A DNA stretch of 64,000 bases from Candidatus Corynebacterium faecigallinarum. Lineage in GTDB: Bacteria; Actinomycetota; Actinomycetes; Mycobacteriales; Mycobacteriaceae. The position numbers and the translations under genes were made by a program. The notes beneath the pieces are model-generated. The model worked only from the letters and a program-made list of their open reading frames with translations, was not told where the DNA came from and searched no databases. How positions within the stretch are numbered: position 1 is the stretch's first letter; every line of letters starts with the position of its first letter. The stretch covers positions 1-64,000 of the forward strand of contig DWVP01000024.1 in assembly GCA_019120175.1 (NCBI GenBank), read 5' to 3'. Below, in pieces: positions 8,369 to 18,003 of this stretch.

Positions 8369-10456
8369 TCAGGACGTACGGAGGCGCCGCAACGCCCCCC
8401 GTGCGGTGTCCCCGGTCACCGTCGGCCAGAACTGCGGCATCGAGGCGCGCAGGAAGGATCCGTAACGCTTGGTGACCAGCCGTTGGTCGAGTACGGCGAC
8501 CACCCCGCGGTCGTCGACCGAACGCAGCAGACGTCCGGCACCCTGCGCCATCAACAGCGCGGCGTGGGTGGCGGCAACCTCCATGAAACCGCTGCGCCCG
8601 GCGGAGTCGGCGGCTTCCTTGCGGGCCTGCGACAGCGGGTCGTCCGGCCGGGGAAAGGGGATCCGGTCGATGACCACCAGGGACAGTGACGGGCCGGGGA
8701 CGTCCACCCCCTGCCACAGGCTCAGCGTGCCGAAGAGACAGGTCTCGGGTTCGTCGCGGAAGCGGTCGATGAGTGCGCCGAGGGAGTCGTCGCCCTGGCA
8801 GAGGATCTCGTAGGGCACCAGGGTGCGCAGTTCGGCGGCGGCGTTCTCCGCGGCGCGGCGGGAGGAGAACAGGCCGAGGGTGCGTCCTCCGGCGGCGGAG
8901 ACCAGTTGGGCGAGTTCGTCGATGGTGTCCGGTGAGGTGCCCTCGCGTCCGGGTGGGGGCAGGTGGCGGGCGGTGTAGAGGATGCCGTGCGTGGCGGCGT
9001 CGAAGGGGGTGCCGACGTCCAGGGTGCGGCAGGCTGAGGCGGCCACGCCCCAGCTGGCGAGCATTGCGGTGAACCGTCCGCCCAGCGCCAGGGTCGCCGA
9101 GGTCAGCACGACGGTGGCGGAGGTGAACAGGCGTTGGCGCAGCAGGTCGGCGACGCTCAGGGGGGCGACGTACACCGAGCGTCGGGAGTGGTCGCCGGCC
9201 AGCCAGACGACGTCCTCGCCGAGCAGGGACTCGGCGGTCGCCGTGTCCTCGGAGAGGTCGGACGCACCGGACGCACCGGCGTCCCCCTCCGCCGGCGAGG
9301 CGTCGAGGATCCGCACCACGGCATCGTGCATCTCCTCACAGGCGGAGACACAGGAGTGGACCTCGGCGGACTTCTCCGGGTCACTCTGCGACCCGCCGGT
9401 CATCGAGGTACTGCCGGACAGTCGCGTGCGCGTCTTCCACAGTGCGTCGCGCAGGGCGTGCAGCGGCTCGTCGAGGGCCGCGGGCACGTGCGTCCAGCGT
9501 CCTTCCGGGGCGGTACCGGCGGTGACGGATGCTTCGATCGCGGCCGTCCATTCGTCACCGGCAGCGAGGAGTTCGGTGGCGCAGTCGTCCGGCCCGACCT
9601 TCTCGCAGCGTCGGGCGAGGATCGCCACGGCCGCCCCGGAGAGCTCCTCGGTGGCCACCGAGGTGATCCGGGACTCCAGTTCGTGGGCCTCGTCAATGAT
9701 GACCACGTCATGCTCCGGCAGGACGGGCTGGTCGGCCAGGGCGTTGATCGCCAGTAGCGCATGGTTGGTCACCACCAGGTCCGACTCGGCGGCACGCTCC
9801 CGGGCGGCCTCGGCGAAGCACTGGTCGCCGAAGGGGCAGCGGGACGCCCCGACACACTCCCGGCTGGTCACGCTGACCTGGCGCCACGCCCGGTCGCTGA
9901 CCCCCTTGGGCAGGGAGTCACGGTCGCCGTCCTCGGTCTCCTGAGCCCAGTCGTGCAACCGGGCGACCTGGGCGCCGGTGGCGGTGAGCTCGGCGCTGTC
10001 GAGCAGGGCGTCCGATGCGTCCTCACCATCGTCACCAGCGTCGCTGCCGAGCGTGCCGGTGCCGCCGACGCGGTTGAGGCACAGGTAGTTATTGCGACCC
10101 TTCATGATCGCGAAGCCGGGCTCCCGGCCCAGCGAGGACGCCACCGCCCCGGTCACCCGCGGCAGGTCCCGGTCGACGAGCTGGCGTTGCAGGGCCAGGG
10201 TAGCGGTCGACACCACCACCCGGTTGCCGGTGGTCACCGCATGACGCAGCGCCGGCACCAGGTAGGCCAGGGACTTGCCGGTGCCGGTGCCGGCCTGGAC
10301 CGCGAGATGCTTCTGCGTCTCGATGGAGGACGCCACGGCCGTCGCCATGTCGCGTTGCCCGTCGCGCCGGGTGCCGCCGAGGGCGTCGACGGTGTGGTCG
10401 AGCAGGTCCAGCGGGTCGGCAGACACATCGGCAGACACAGGGGAGCCGCCGGTCAC
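8369..10456 (-). CDS. dinG: DinG/XPD-type ATP-dependent helicase
   Basis: A 695-residue superfamily 2 helicase. Walker A is GTGTGKS, the DEAH box sits in VVIIDEAHEL, and four cysteines between them (NYLCLN, then CVGASRCPFGDQC) match the 4Fe-4S cluster domain of XPD/DinG helicases, which unwind 5'-3' and act on damaged or recombining DNA. The GTG at 10456 overlaps the pncB stop (GTGA), and this coupled start is preferred over the longer reading that runs 60 nt into pncB. The actinobacterial dinG-pncB pairing matches Rv1329c/Rv1330c. Confidence 0.9.
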   Translation of the reverse strand: MTGGSPVSADVSADPLDLLDHTVDALGGTRRDGQRDMATAVASSIETQKHLAVQAGTGTGKSLAYLVPALRHAVTTGNRVVVSTATLALQRQLVDRDLPRVTGAVASSLGREPGFAIMKGRNNYLCLNRVGGTGTLGSDAGDDGEDASDALLDSAELTATGAQVARLHDWAQETEDGDRDSLPKGVSDRAWRQVSVTSRECVGASRCPFGDQCFAEAARERAAESDLVVTNHALLAINALADQPVLPEHDVVIIDEAHELESRITSVATEELSGAAVAILARRCEKVGPDDCATELLAAGDEWTAAIEASVTAGTAPEGRWTHVPAALDEPLHALRDALWKTRTRLSGSTSMTGGSQSDPEKSAEVHSCVSACEEMHDAVVRILDASPAEGDAGASGASDLSEDTATAESLLGEDVVWLAGDHSRRSVYVAPLSVADLLRQRLFTSATVVLTSATLALGGRFTAMLASWGVAASACRTLDVGTPFDAATHGILYTARHLPPPGREGTSPDTIDELAQLVSAAGGRTLGLFSSRRAAENAAAELRTLVPYEILCQGDDSLGALIDRFRDEPETCLFGTLSLWQGVDVPGPSLSLVVIDRIPFPRPDDPLSQARKEAADSAGRSGFMEVAATHAALLMAQGAGRLLRSVDDRGVVAVLDQRLVTKRYGSFLRASMPQFWPTVTGDTARGALRRLRTS

Positions 10457-11775
10457 AGGTTCACGAAACGCACGGTCAGTGCGGGCTCGTCGCGGGACAG
10501 GGCCAGGCCCTCCCACGGCAGGGTGACCAGCTGGGCGGCGAGGTGGTCGCGGGACTGGGTCAGGGTCGGCAGGTCGTCGACGATCTCGCCGTCACGCATC
10601 AGTGGCACGGTGAGGTCGGTGGCCTGCAGCAGGCCCAGGTCGGGGGCCTGCTCGTCGAAGGGGAAGACGACTTCCTCGACGGCGGTGCCGGTCGCACGGC
10701 AGGCACGAAGGGCGCGCTTGGCACCACCGTGGCTGGCCTTGTGGCTGCTGCGCTTGGCCACCGGGTGACCGTTGACGGAGGTGAGCTTGTAGACCAGTCC
10801 GGCGGTCGGGGCCCCGGAGCCGGTGACCACCGAGGTGCCGGCCCCGTAGGTGTCGACCGGTTCACTGCGCAGCGCGGCGATGGCGAACTCGTCGAGGTCG
10901 GAGGAGACCACGATCTTGGTGTCGAAGGCACCCAGACCGTCGAGCTGGGCACGGACCTGCCGGGCGTGCACACCCAGGTCACCGGAGTCGATGCGCACCG
11001 CGCCGAGGGCGGTGCCGGCGACCTCGACGGCATTGGCCACACCGGTGGTGATGTCGTAGGTGTCGACCAGCAGTGTGGTGCCGGGGCCCTGGGCGTCGAT
11101 CTGGGATTTGAACGCGGCCTTCTCGTCCGCCTGGCCGTCCTCGTCGACGTGCAGCAGGGTCCAGGCGTGGGCGCTGGTGCCGCCGGCGGGGACGCCGAAG
11201 CGTGCGGCGGCCTCCAGGTTGGAGGTGGAGTGGAATCCGGCGAGGTAGGCCGCCCGGGCGGCGGCGACGGCGGACTGCTCGTGGGTGCGGCGCGAGCCCA
11301 TCTCGATGATCGGACGCCCGGCCGCGGCGACGACCATGCGGGCCGCGGCGGAGGCCACCGCCGAGTCGTGGTTGAGGATCGACAGGATGACGGTCTCCAG
11401 GATCACCGTCTCGGCGAAGGTGCCACGCACGGTGAGGACCGGGGAGTCCGGGAAGTAGAGCTCACCCTCCCGGTAGCCGTCGATCTGCCCGCTGAAGCGG
11501 AAGTTCGCCAGGTAGTCGCGGGTGGTCTCGTCGAGGAAGTTCAGCTCGTCGAGTTCGGCGAGCTGGGCCTCGGAGAAGCGGAAGTCCCGCACGGCGTCGA
11601 GGACCCGGGCGGTGCCGGCGACGACACCGTAACGGCGTTCATTGGGCAGTCTGCGGGTGAATACCTCGAAGGAGCACTCACGCTCGGCGGTGCCGTCGCG
11701 CAGTGCGGCCTGCAGCATCGTCAGCTCGTACATGTCGGTGAGCAGCGCGGTGGAGGGGCGGGTCTCGTCAGTCAC
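10453..11775 (-). CDS. pncB: Nicotinate phosphoribosyltransferase
   Basis: A 440-residue NAPRTase that makes nicotinate mononucleotide from nicotinate and PRPP in NAD salvage. The N terminus (ALLTDMYELTML) and the segment EMGSRRTHEQSAV are family hallmarks, as is the SSDLDEF phosphate-binding region. It is first in a minus-strand operon with dinG, overlapping it by 4 nt, and is divergent from clpS with about 85 nt between, as in M. tuberculosis (Rv1330c/Rv1331). Confidence 0.95.
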   Translation of the reverse strand: MTDETRPSTALLTDMYELTMLQAALRDGTAERECSFEVFTRRLPNERRYGVVAGTARVLDAVRDFRFSEAQLAELDELNFLDETTRDYLANFRFSGQIDGYREGELYFPDSPVLTVRGTFAETVILETVILSILNHDSAVASAAARMVVAAAGRPIIEMGSRRTHEQSAVAAARAAYLAGFHSTSNLEAAARFGVPAGGTSAHAWTLLHVDEDGQADEKAAFKSQIDAQGPGTTLLVDTYDITTGVANAVEVAGTALGAVRIDSGDLGVHARQVRAQLDGLGAFDTKIVVSSDLDEFAIAALRSEPVDTYGAGTSVVTGSGAPTAGLVYKLTSVNGHPVAKRSSHKASHGGAKRALRACRATGTAVEEVVFPFDEQAPDLGLLQATDLTVPLMRDGEIVDDLPTLTQSRDHLAAQLVTLPWEGLALSRDEPALTVRFVNL

Positions 11776-11859
11776 CTGAGTCAGTCTAGTGGGTCCGGCT
11801 GTGTCGGGGGCCAGTAGCGACGGTGCGGCAGCACGGTGAGTGCCGGTACGCTGGGGTCC

Positions 11860-12183
11860 ATGACTTCACCAGCAGCGCCTGCCTCTCCTGCCGCTCCCGC
11901 GGTACTCCCCGTGGAAGAGCAGCTCCCGGATACCGCCGCAGAGGCGAATCTGCCGTGGTTGTGTATCTGCTGGGATGATCCGGTGAACCTGATGAGCTAC
12001 GTGACCTACGTCTTCCAGACGGTGCTGGGGTACTCCCGTAAGAAGGCCACTGAGCTGATGCTGCAGGTCCACAACGACGGTAAGGCCGTGGTCAGTTCCG
12101 GGGAACGCGACAAGGTCGAGGGCGACGTCAAGAAGCTGCAGACCGCCGGCCTGTGGGCGACGATGCAGCGCAGCGAGGGATAG
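11860..12183 (+). CDS. clpS: ClpS adaptor protein
   Basis: A 107-residue adaptor that delivers N-degron substrates to the ClpAP/ClpCP protease. The N-terminal 30 residues are Pro/Ala-rich and disordered; the core starts at [16 protein letters not shown], the actinobacterial form of the LxNDD...F motif, and ends with the HNDGKAVV helix region. The ATG at 11860 lies 8 nt after a TACGCT box, consistent with a leaderless or near-leaderless message; an upstream in-frame start at 11836 would precede that box. It begins a conserved plus-strand block with the DUF2017 gene. Confidence 0.92.
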   Translation: MTSPAAPASPAAPAVLPVEEQLPDTAAEANLPWLCICWDDPVNLMSYVTYVFQTVLGYSRKKATELMLQVHNDGKAVVSSGERDKVEGDVKKLQTAGLWATMQRSEG

Positions 12184-12198
12184 GTCAGGAGCAGCGAC

Positions 12199-12777
12199 AT
12201 GAAACCGTGGGTGAAGAAGAAGAGTCTGGTCCGGGGGATCCGTTTTCTCACGGAGCTGGAGCCGATGGAGCGCGAGATGCTCGGCGACAGTGCCGCGACC
12301 GTGGGCGAGCGGCTGATCGGACGGGCACGCTCTGCACCGAAGGACGAGTTGGCGGAGATGACCGGCCTGCCGTCGGGACACACCGACGCTCCCGATGACC
12401 CGTCCCTGGCGGCGTTGCTGCCGTCCTTCTTCCGTGACGGTGACGAGGAGGTCGAGGGCGAGTCGGGGGTGTCGCGTCAGTTCAACGAGACCGACATCAT
12501 CAAGGCCAAGCTGTTGAACCTGCGCGTGGTCGGCGACAAGCTCGGGCCGGACGGTTCGGTGCACGTCAGTTTGACCGAACGTGAGGTGCGCCCGTGGTTG
12601 GGTGCCCTGGCCGACATCCGGACGTTCCACAACGCCGAGCTGGAACGGTTCCGGGCCGACCTCGACCCGGAGTCCCGGGAAGTCGCCGCGGCGGAGAACT
12701 ACCTTGAGTGGCTGGGGTACCACCAGGACAGCCTGCTGACTGTCTTGATGGGGGAGCTCGATGTTCCCGACGAGTGA
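12199..12777 (+). CDS. DUF2017 protein, clpS partner
   Basis: A 192-residue soluble protein of the actinobacterial DUF2017 family (M. tuberculosis Rv1332 type), nearly always next to clpS. The sequence is helical and acidic, with no catalytic motif that I can recognise. It starts 15 nt after the clpS stop with a GGAGC-type ribosome site and overlaps the P1 peptidase gene by 17 nt. The conserved pairing suggests a role in ClpS-dependent proteolysis; that is inference. Confidence 0.88.
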   Translation: MKPWVKKKSLVRGIRFLTELEPMEREMLGDSAATVGERLIGRARSAPKDELAEMTGLPSGHTDAPDDPSLAALLPSFFRDGDEEVEGESGVSRQFNETDIIKAKLLNLRVVGDKLGPDGSVHVSLTEREVRPWLGALADIRTFHNAELERFRADLDPESREVAAAENYLEWLGYHQDSLLTVLMGELDVPDE

Positions 12778-13933
12778 GCCGGGTCCGGTCAACGGCCTGG
12801 CGGACGTCACCGGGATCTTCCTCGGCCATGCCGAGGTGGACAGTTCCGGGGTCACCGTGGTGGCCTGCCCGGACGGTGCGGTCAGCGCGGTGGATGTGCG
12901 CGGCGGTGGCCCAGGGACCCGCGAGACCGACCTGTTGAAGCCGTCGAATTCGATGGAGTCGGTGCATGCCGTTGCATTGTGCGGTGGCTCAGCCTTCGGG
13001 TTGGACGCCGCCGGTGGTGTGATGGCGGGCCTGGAGGCCCGCGGCATCGGGTTCCCGGTGTTCGGCGAGGGGGTGCCGGGCCCGATCGTGCCGATCGTCC
13101 CGGCGGCGGTGATCTTCGACCTGCCGGTGGGGGAGGCGTCCTCGCGTCCCACCGCGGAGACCGGACGCGCCGCGCTGGACGCCGCGCTGGATAATGCGAC
13201 GGACAGTACGACGGACAGTGCGCAGGACGCTGCCGCCGCGCTCGGTAATGTCGGCGCCGGTCACGCCGCGGTCGCCGGGGCGGTCAAGGGCGGATTCGGC
13301 GAGGCCAGTTCGGTGATCGCCGGTGAACCGGGCAGTCCGCCCGGGGCCGGGCGGACCGTGGCCGTGGGCCTGGTGGTCAACCCGGTCGGCTCGATCGCCG
13401 ACCCCTCCGACGGCACACTCTGGTCCGCTGAGGTGGCGCAGGAACACCCCGCTGACCTGGGTGGGGACGGCACAGGCGGGACACTTCCTGAAGCGACCGA
13501 AGAAGGCCTGGCGGCGTTCCTGGAGCGCGGGATGGCCGGGATGAAGTTCCCGTCCGGTGCGCCGGAATCGCTCAATACAACCATCGGGGTCGTCGCCACC
13601 GACGCTCCGGTGACCAAGGCACAGGCCGAACGCCTGGCCATGGCCGTGCACGACGGTCTGTCGCGTGCGATACGTCCGGCGCACCTGCCGATGGACGGGG
13701 ACACCGTCTTCGCTCTCGCGCCGTCCGGTGTCCGTACCGGACAGTCCGCCGCGGCGTCCGACAACACAGGGTCCGACCACGGGTCCGACACCGTCGACCA
13801 GATGGAACTCGCCGTGCTCAGCGCGGCAGCGGCCACCTGCGCTGAACGCGCGGTCGCGCGGGCTGTCCTCAACGCCGACAGCGCCTTCGGCATCCCCGCC
13901 TGGGCCGACATCATCACCGGAGGCACACCATGA
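12761..13933 (+). CDS. P1-family (DmpA/NylC-like) peptidase
   Basis: A 390-residue N-terminal-nucleophile hydrolase of peptidase family S58/P1. Typical segments are GLADVTGIFLGHAE near the start, GGGPGTRETDLL, and CGGSAFGLDAAGGV. The autoprocessing site is expected at NTTIGVVATD (residues 272-281), with Thr273 as the likely nucleophile, as Thr267 in NylC. Relatives cleave D-aminopeptides or 6-aminohexanoate oligomers; the physiological substrate of the Rv1333-type proteins is unknown. An Asp/Thr/Ser-rich insertion lies at about 146-157. The next gene overlaps the stop by 4 nt (ATGA). Confidence 0.87.
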   Translation: MFPTSEPGPVNGLADVTGIFLGHAEVDSSGVTVVACPDGAVSAVDVRGGGPGTRETDLLKPSNSMESVHAVALCGGSAFGLDAAGGVMAGLEARGIGFPVFGEGVPGPIVPIVPAAVIFDLPVGEASSRPTAETGRAALDAALDNATDSTTDSAQDAAAALGNVGAGHAAVAGAVKGGFGEASSVIAGEPGSPPGAGRTVAVGLVVNPVGSIADPSDGTLWSAEVAQEHPADLGGDGTGGTLPEATEEGLAAFLERGMAGMKFPSGAPESLNTTIGVVATDAPVTKAQAERLAMAVHDGLSRAIRPAHLPMDGDTVFALAPSGVRTGQSAAASDNTGSDHGSDTVDQMELAVLSAAAATCAERAVARAVLNADSAFGIPAWADIITGGTP

Positions 13934-14580
13934 CCACCAGATCATCTTCCGGTCCCACGGGGGCCGACAGCTCCACGGGCAAGGAGGTCTCCCGGTTCAA
14001 GGATCGCGGCCGGGTCAGCCAGGCACTGATCACCACACTGGTCTTCCTGGCGATGATCTGGATCGTCCAGATCGTCAACGCCCTGTCCGGCTACCGGCTG
14101 ACCAGCCTGGGCATCCACCCACAGGACCTCTCCCGGATCTGGGGCATCCTGCCCGCCCCGTTCATCCACGTGGACTTCGGGCACCTCATCGCCAACACCC
14201 CGGCGGTGGCGGTGCTGCTGTTCCTGGTGGCACTGTCCGGGCAGAAGGCGGTGTGGGCGTCGACGACGATGACGATGCTGGTCGCCGGTGCCGGGGTGTT
14301 CGCCTTCGGCGGGGAGAACACGGTGCACGTCGGTGCGTCCAGCCTGATCTACGGGTGGGCGGTGTTCCTGGCGATCCGGGGCCTGTTCACCCGTCGCATC
14401 CTGGAGATCCTGCTCGGCGTGGTGGTCATCATCGTCTACGCCGGGCTGTTCTGGGGTATCTTCCCCAACCAGCCCGGGGTGAGCTGGCAGGGCCACCTGT
14501 TCGGCGCGGTCGGCGGTGGTCTCGCCGCCTGGGGGTCGGGTCGCACCGTGCAGAAGGAACGGGCCAAGACGAGAAGCTGA
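13930..14580 (+). CDS. Rhomboid intramembrane serine protease
   Basis: A 216-residue membrane protein with about six helices. The catalytic serine is in HVGASSLIYG (Ser137 of the GxSx motif) and the partner His189 is in GHLFGAVGGG, so the dyad is complete. The HxxxN-type segment GHLIANT (85-91) also matches the family. It probably cleaves transmembrane substrates in the cell membrane. It matches Rv1337, but here it directly follows the P1 peptidase with a 4-nt overlap, with no mec, cysO or cysM genes in between. Confidence 0.88.
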   Translation: MTTRSSSGPTGADSSTGKEVSRFKDRGRVSQALITTLVFLAMIWIVQIVNALSGYRLTSLGIHPQDLSRIWGILPAPFIHVDFGHLIANTPAVAVLLFLVALSGQKAVWASTTMTMLVAGAGVFAFGGENTVHVGASSLIYGWAVFLAIRGLFTRRILEILLGVVVIIVYAGLFWGIFPNQPGVSWQGHLFGAVGGGLAAWGSGRTVQKERAKTRS

Positions 14581-14604
14581 GCGCACGGACTAGGCTTGTC
14601 GTAC

Positions 14605-15456
14605 ATGAGCGACGCGAACTCTCCGATCGGCATCTTCGACTCCGGTGTCGGCGGACTCACCGTGGCCCGGTCGATCATCGACCAGCTGCCCGGCGAATCC
14701 ACCATCTACATCGGCGACACCGCCAACGCCCCCTACGGTGACAAGCCACTGGCCGTGGTCCGTCAGCTGGCGACGACCATCGCCGATGAACTGGTCGAGC
14801 GGGGCTGCAAGATGATCGTCGTGGCCTGCAACTCCGCCTCCGCAGCCTTCATCCGCGATGCCCGCGAGCGCTACCCCATCCCGGTGGTGGAGGTCATCCT
14901 GCCGGCGGTGCGCCGTGCCGTCGCCGTCACCCGCAACGGCAAGGTCGGGGTCATCGGCACCCATGCCACGATCACCTCCCAGGCCTACCAGGACCTCTTC
15001 AACGCCAGCCCCGATGTCGAGGTGTTCGCCCAGGCCTGCCCGCAGTTCGTCCCCTTCGTCGAACGCGGCATCACCTCCGGCCGTCAGCTGCTGGGGTTGG
15101 CGGAGAACTACCTGGAGCCGTTGAAGGACGCCGGGGTGGACACCGTCGTGCTCGGCTGCACCCACTATCCACTGCTCACCGGGGTGATCCAGCTGGTGAT
15201 GGGGGACGACGTCACCCTGGTCTCCTCGGCGGAGGAGACCGCGAAGATGGTCTACCGGACCCTCTCGGAGCGCGACCTGCTGGCTGAACCCGTCAACTCC
15301 GTCAACTCCGGCGAACCCGGCGCTGACCGGGACGGCCGTGACGTCCTGCGCAGCTTCGAGTCGACCGGCGACCCGCAGCGTTTCGCCAACCTGGCGACCC
15401 GCTTCCTCGGGCCCTCGGTGGCCGGTGTCGCTCAGATCCCCGACATGATGACCTGA
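14605..15456 (+). CDS. murI: Glutamate racemase
   Basis: A 283-residue cofactor-independent racemase that supplies D-glutamate for peptidoglycan. The start [12 protein letters not shown] and both catalytic cysteines (VVACNSASA and GCTHYP) are present. The ATG at 14605 (MSDANSP) is preferred to an upstream TTG at 14596. An Asn/Ser/Gly-rich insertion at about 233-245 is unusual but lies outside the core. It is 24 nt after the rhomboid stop, within the same gene block. Confidence 0.96.
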   Translation: MSDANSPIGIFDSGVGGLTVARSIIDQLPGESTIYIGDTANAPYGDKPLAVVRQLATTIADELVERGCKMIVVACNSASAAFIRDARERYPIPVVEVILPAVRRAVAVTRNGKVGVIGTHATITSQAYQDLFNASPDVEVFAQACPQFVPFVERGITSGRQLLGLAENYLEPLKDAGVDTVVLGCTHYPLLTGVIQLVMGDDVTLVSSAEETAKMVYRTLSERDLLAEPVNSVNSGEPGADRDGRDVLRSFESTGDPQRFANLATRFLGPSVAGVAQIPDMMT

Positions 15457-15528
15457 TCACACCACCTCACCAGCAGTGATGAAATCCATGCTGGAGGGTA
15501 ACCCGACCCTGAGGGAGAACGTGAGATA

Positions 15529-16368
15529 ATGGCAAGCATGGACATGACCATTCTGGGATGCTCCGGCAGTCTCGCCGCGCCCGACAACGCAGCCTCCGGC
15601 TACCTGTTGCGTATGGCGGACGGTCGCCAGATCCTCATGGACGTCGGGGCGGGGGTCCTCGCCCGGCTCGAGGCACTCGGCGAGCCCGGTGAGGTAGACG
15701 TCATCTTCTCCCACCTGCACCCCGACCACTGCTCAGACTTCGGTTCGCTGGTGGTCTGGCAACGTTTTCACCCGACCTCCCCGGCCCGGCATCGCCACAT
15801 CCTGCTGGGGCCGTCGATCTCGGCGGTGCACCTGGGGCGTGCCGGTGCCGACCATCCCGACCTGGTCGATGACTACTCCGACATCCTGGATATCGGCACC
15901 TGGCAGGCACCGGACGCCGAGGCCGTCCCGGTCGCCTTCTCCGATGAGTCCCGAGGCACCGTCTACCCGGAGCACCGCATCGGCGAGACCCGGCTGTACG
16001 CCGCACCGGCGGTGCACCCCACCGAGTCCTACATGATCCGGGTGGAGGCAGCCGACGGTACTTCGCTGGTGTACTCCGGTGACACCGCGGCGACCGGGCA
16101 CCTGGCCGCACTGGCCACCGGGGCGGACGTCCTGCTGTGTGAGGCGACCTGGGGGGAGCGCGACGACGGAAACAACCCACCGCAGATGCACCTCTCCGGT
16201 GAGGAGGCCGGGCAGGCGGCCGCCGCGGCAGGGGTGGGACGTCTGGTCATCACGCACATCCCGCCATGGGGGGACGCCGAGGGTGCGCTGCGTGGGGCAC
16301 GTCGGTTCTTCGACGGCCCGGTCGAGCTGGCCCGGCCCGACATGGTGGTCCCGGTGGCCTCCGTCTGA
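15529..16368 (+). CDS. MBL-fold hydrolase, probable cAMP phosphodiesterase
   Basis: A 279-residue metallo-beta-lactamase-fold protein with the metal motif HLHPDH (His62, His64, Asp66, His67) and later histidines in HPTESY and ITHIPPW. It occupies the position of M. tuberculosis Rv1339, between murI and rph. Rv1339 has been described as an atypical class II cAMP phosphodiesterase, and C. glutamicum CpdA (Cg2761) is a class II enzyme that I believe lies in this locus. If so, it tunes the cAMP level sensed by GlxR. The specific activity is inferred from position and fold. GAGGGAG about 11 nt upstream supports the start. Confidence 0.8.
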   Translation: MASMDMTILGCSGSLAAPDNAASGYLLRMADGRQILMDVGAGVLARLEALGEPGEVDVIFSHLHPDHCSDFGSLVVWQRFHPTSPARHRHILLGPSISAVHLGRAGADHPDLVDDYSDILDIGTWQAPDAEAVPVAFSDESRGTVYPEHRIGETRLYAAPAVHPTESYMIRVEAADGTSLVYSGDTAATGHLAALATGADVLLCEATWGERDDGNNPPQMHLSGEEAGQAAAAAGVGRLVITHIPPWGDAEGALRGARRFFDGPVELARPDMVVPVASV

Positions 16369-16402
16369 TTGCTGTCCGGGCGGGGCGGTAGGCTGTGGTC
16401 CC

Positions 16403-17160
<758 letters not shown>

Positions 17161-17164
<4 letters not shown>

Positions 17165-17865
17165 GTACCGCGGTCACCGGCGGAGACGCCAGCGGGGACG
17201 CACCGACGCTGAAGGTCCTGGTGGCCTCGCGTAACGCCAAGAAGCTCGCGGAGCTGAACCGTGTGCTGGACGCCGCGGGTGTCGAGGGCATCGAGCTGCT
17301 CAGCCTGCGCGATGTCGAGGAGTACCCGGAGACCCCGGAGACCGGCGCGACCTTCGAGGACAATGCGCTTATCAAGGCCCGTGACGGAGTGCGCTATGCC
17401 GGGCTGCCGACCGTCGCCGACGACTCCGGCATCTGTGTCGACGCACTCAACGGCATGCCCGGGGTGCTGTCGGCGCGTTGGTCGGGGGGCCACGGTGACG
17501 ATGAGGCGAACAACCGGCTGCTGTTGGCGCAGACCTCCGATATTCCGGATGAGCGGCGTGGGGCGGCGTTCGTCTCCGCCTGCGCGCTGGCGGTGCCGGC
17601 GGAGCTGGCCGGACGCCTCGGTGCGGCGTTCGGTGACGACCCGAAGGCATCACGGACCGAGACCACGGTGCGCGGCACCTGGTCCGGCGAACTGCTGCGC
17701 GCGGCGCAGGGGGAGAACGGCTTCGGCTACGACCCGCTGTTCACCCCGGACGAGGAGCCGGGAAAGTCCTCGGCGGAACTGACCCCACAGCGCAAGGATG
17801 AACTGTCCCACCGTGGCCGGGCACTGGCCCAACTGGTGCCGCTGCTGGAGGCGCTGCGCGGCTGA
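17161..17865 (+). CDS. rdgB: dITP/XTP pyrophosphatase
   Basis: A 234-residue HAM1-family nucleoside triphosphatase that removes dITP, ITP and XTP from the nucleotide pool. [10 protein letters not shown] near the start, the FEDNALIKA motif, [10 protein letters not shown] and the C-terminal SHRGRAL segment are family signatures. It starts with GTG overlapping the rph stop. Slightly longer than most because of an extended N terminus and an insertion near residue 160. Confidence 0.95.
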
Positions 17866-18003
17866 GAAGCGGGTAGACGGTAGATCGCAACTGGTTGCAC
17901 GGTGGGTTCATCAGGGCATATGACCTGACAGCCACGTAGAGTAGTGGACACTGACTTGTCCCACCATGTACCTACATGCGTCCGAACTCCGTTGAAAGGA
18001 TCA

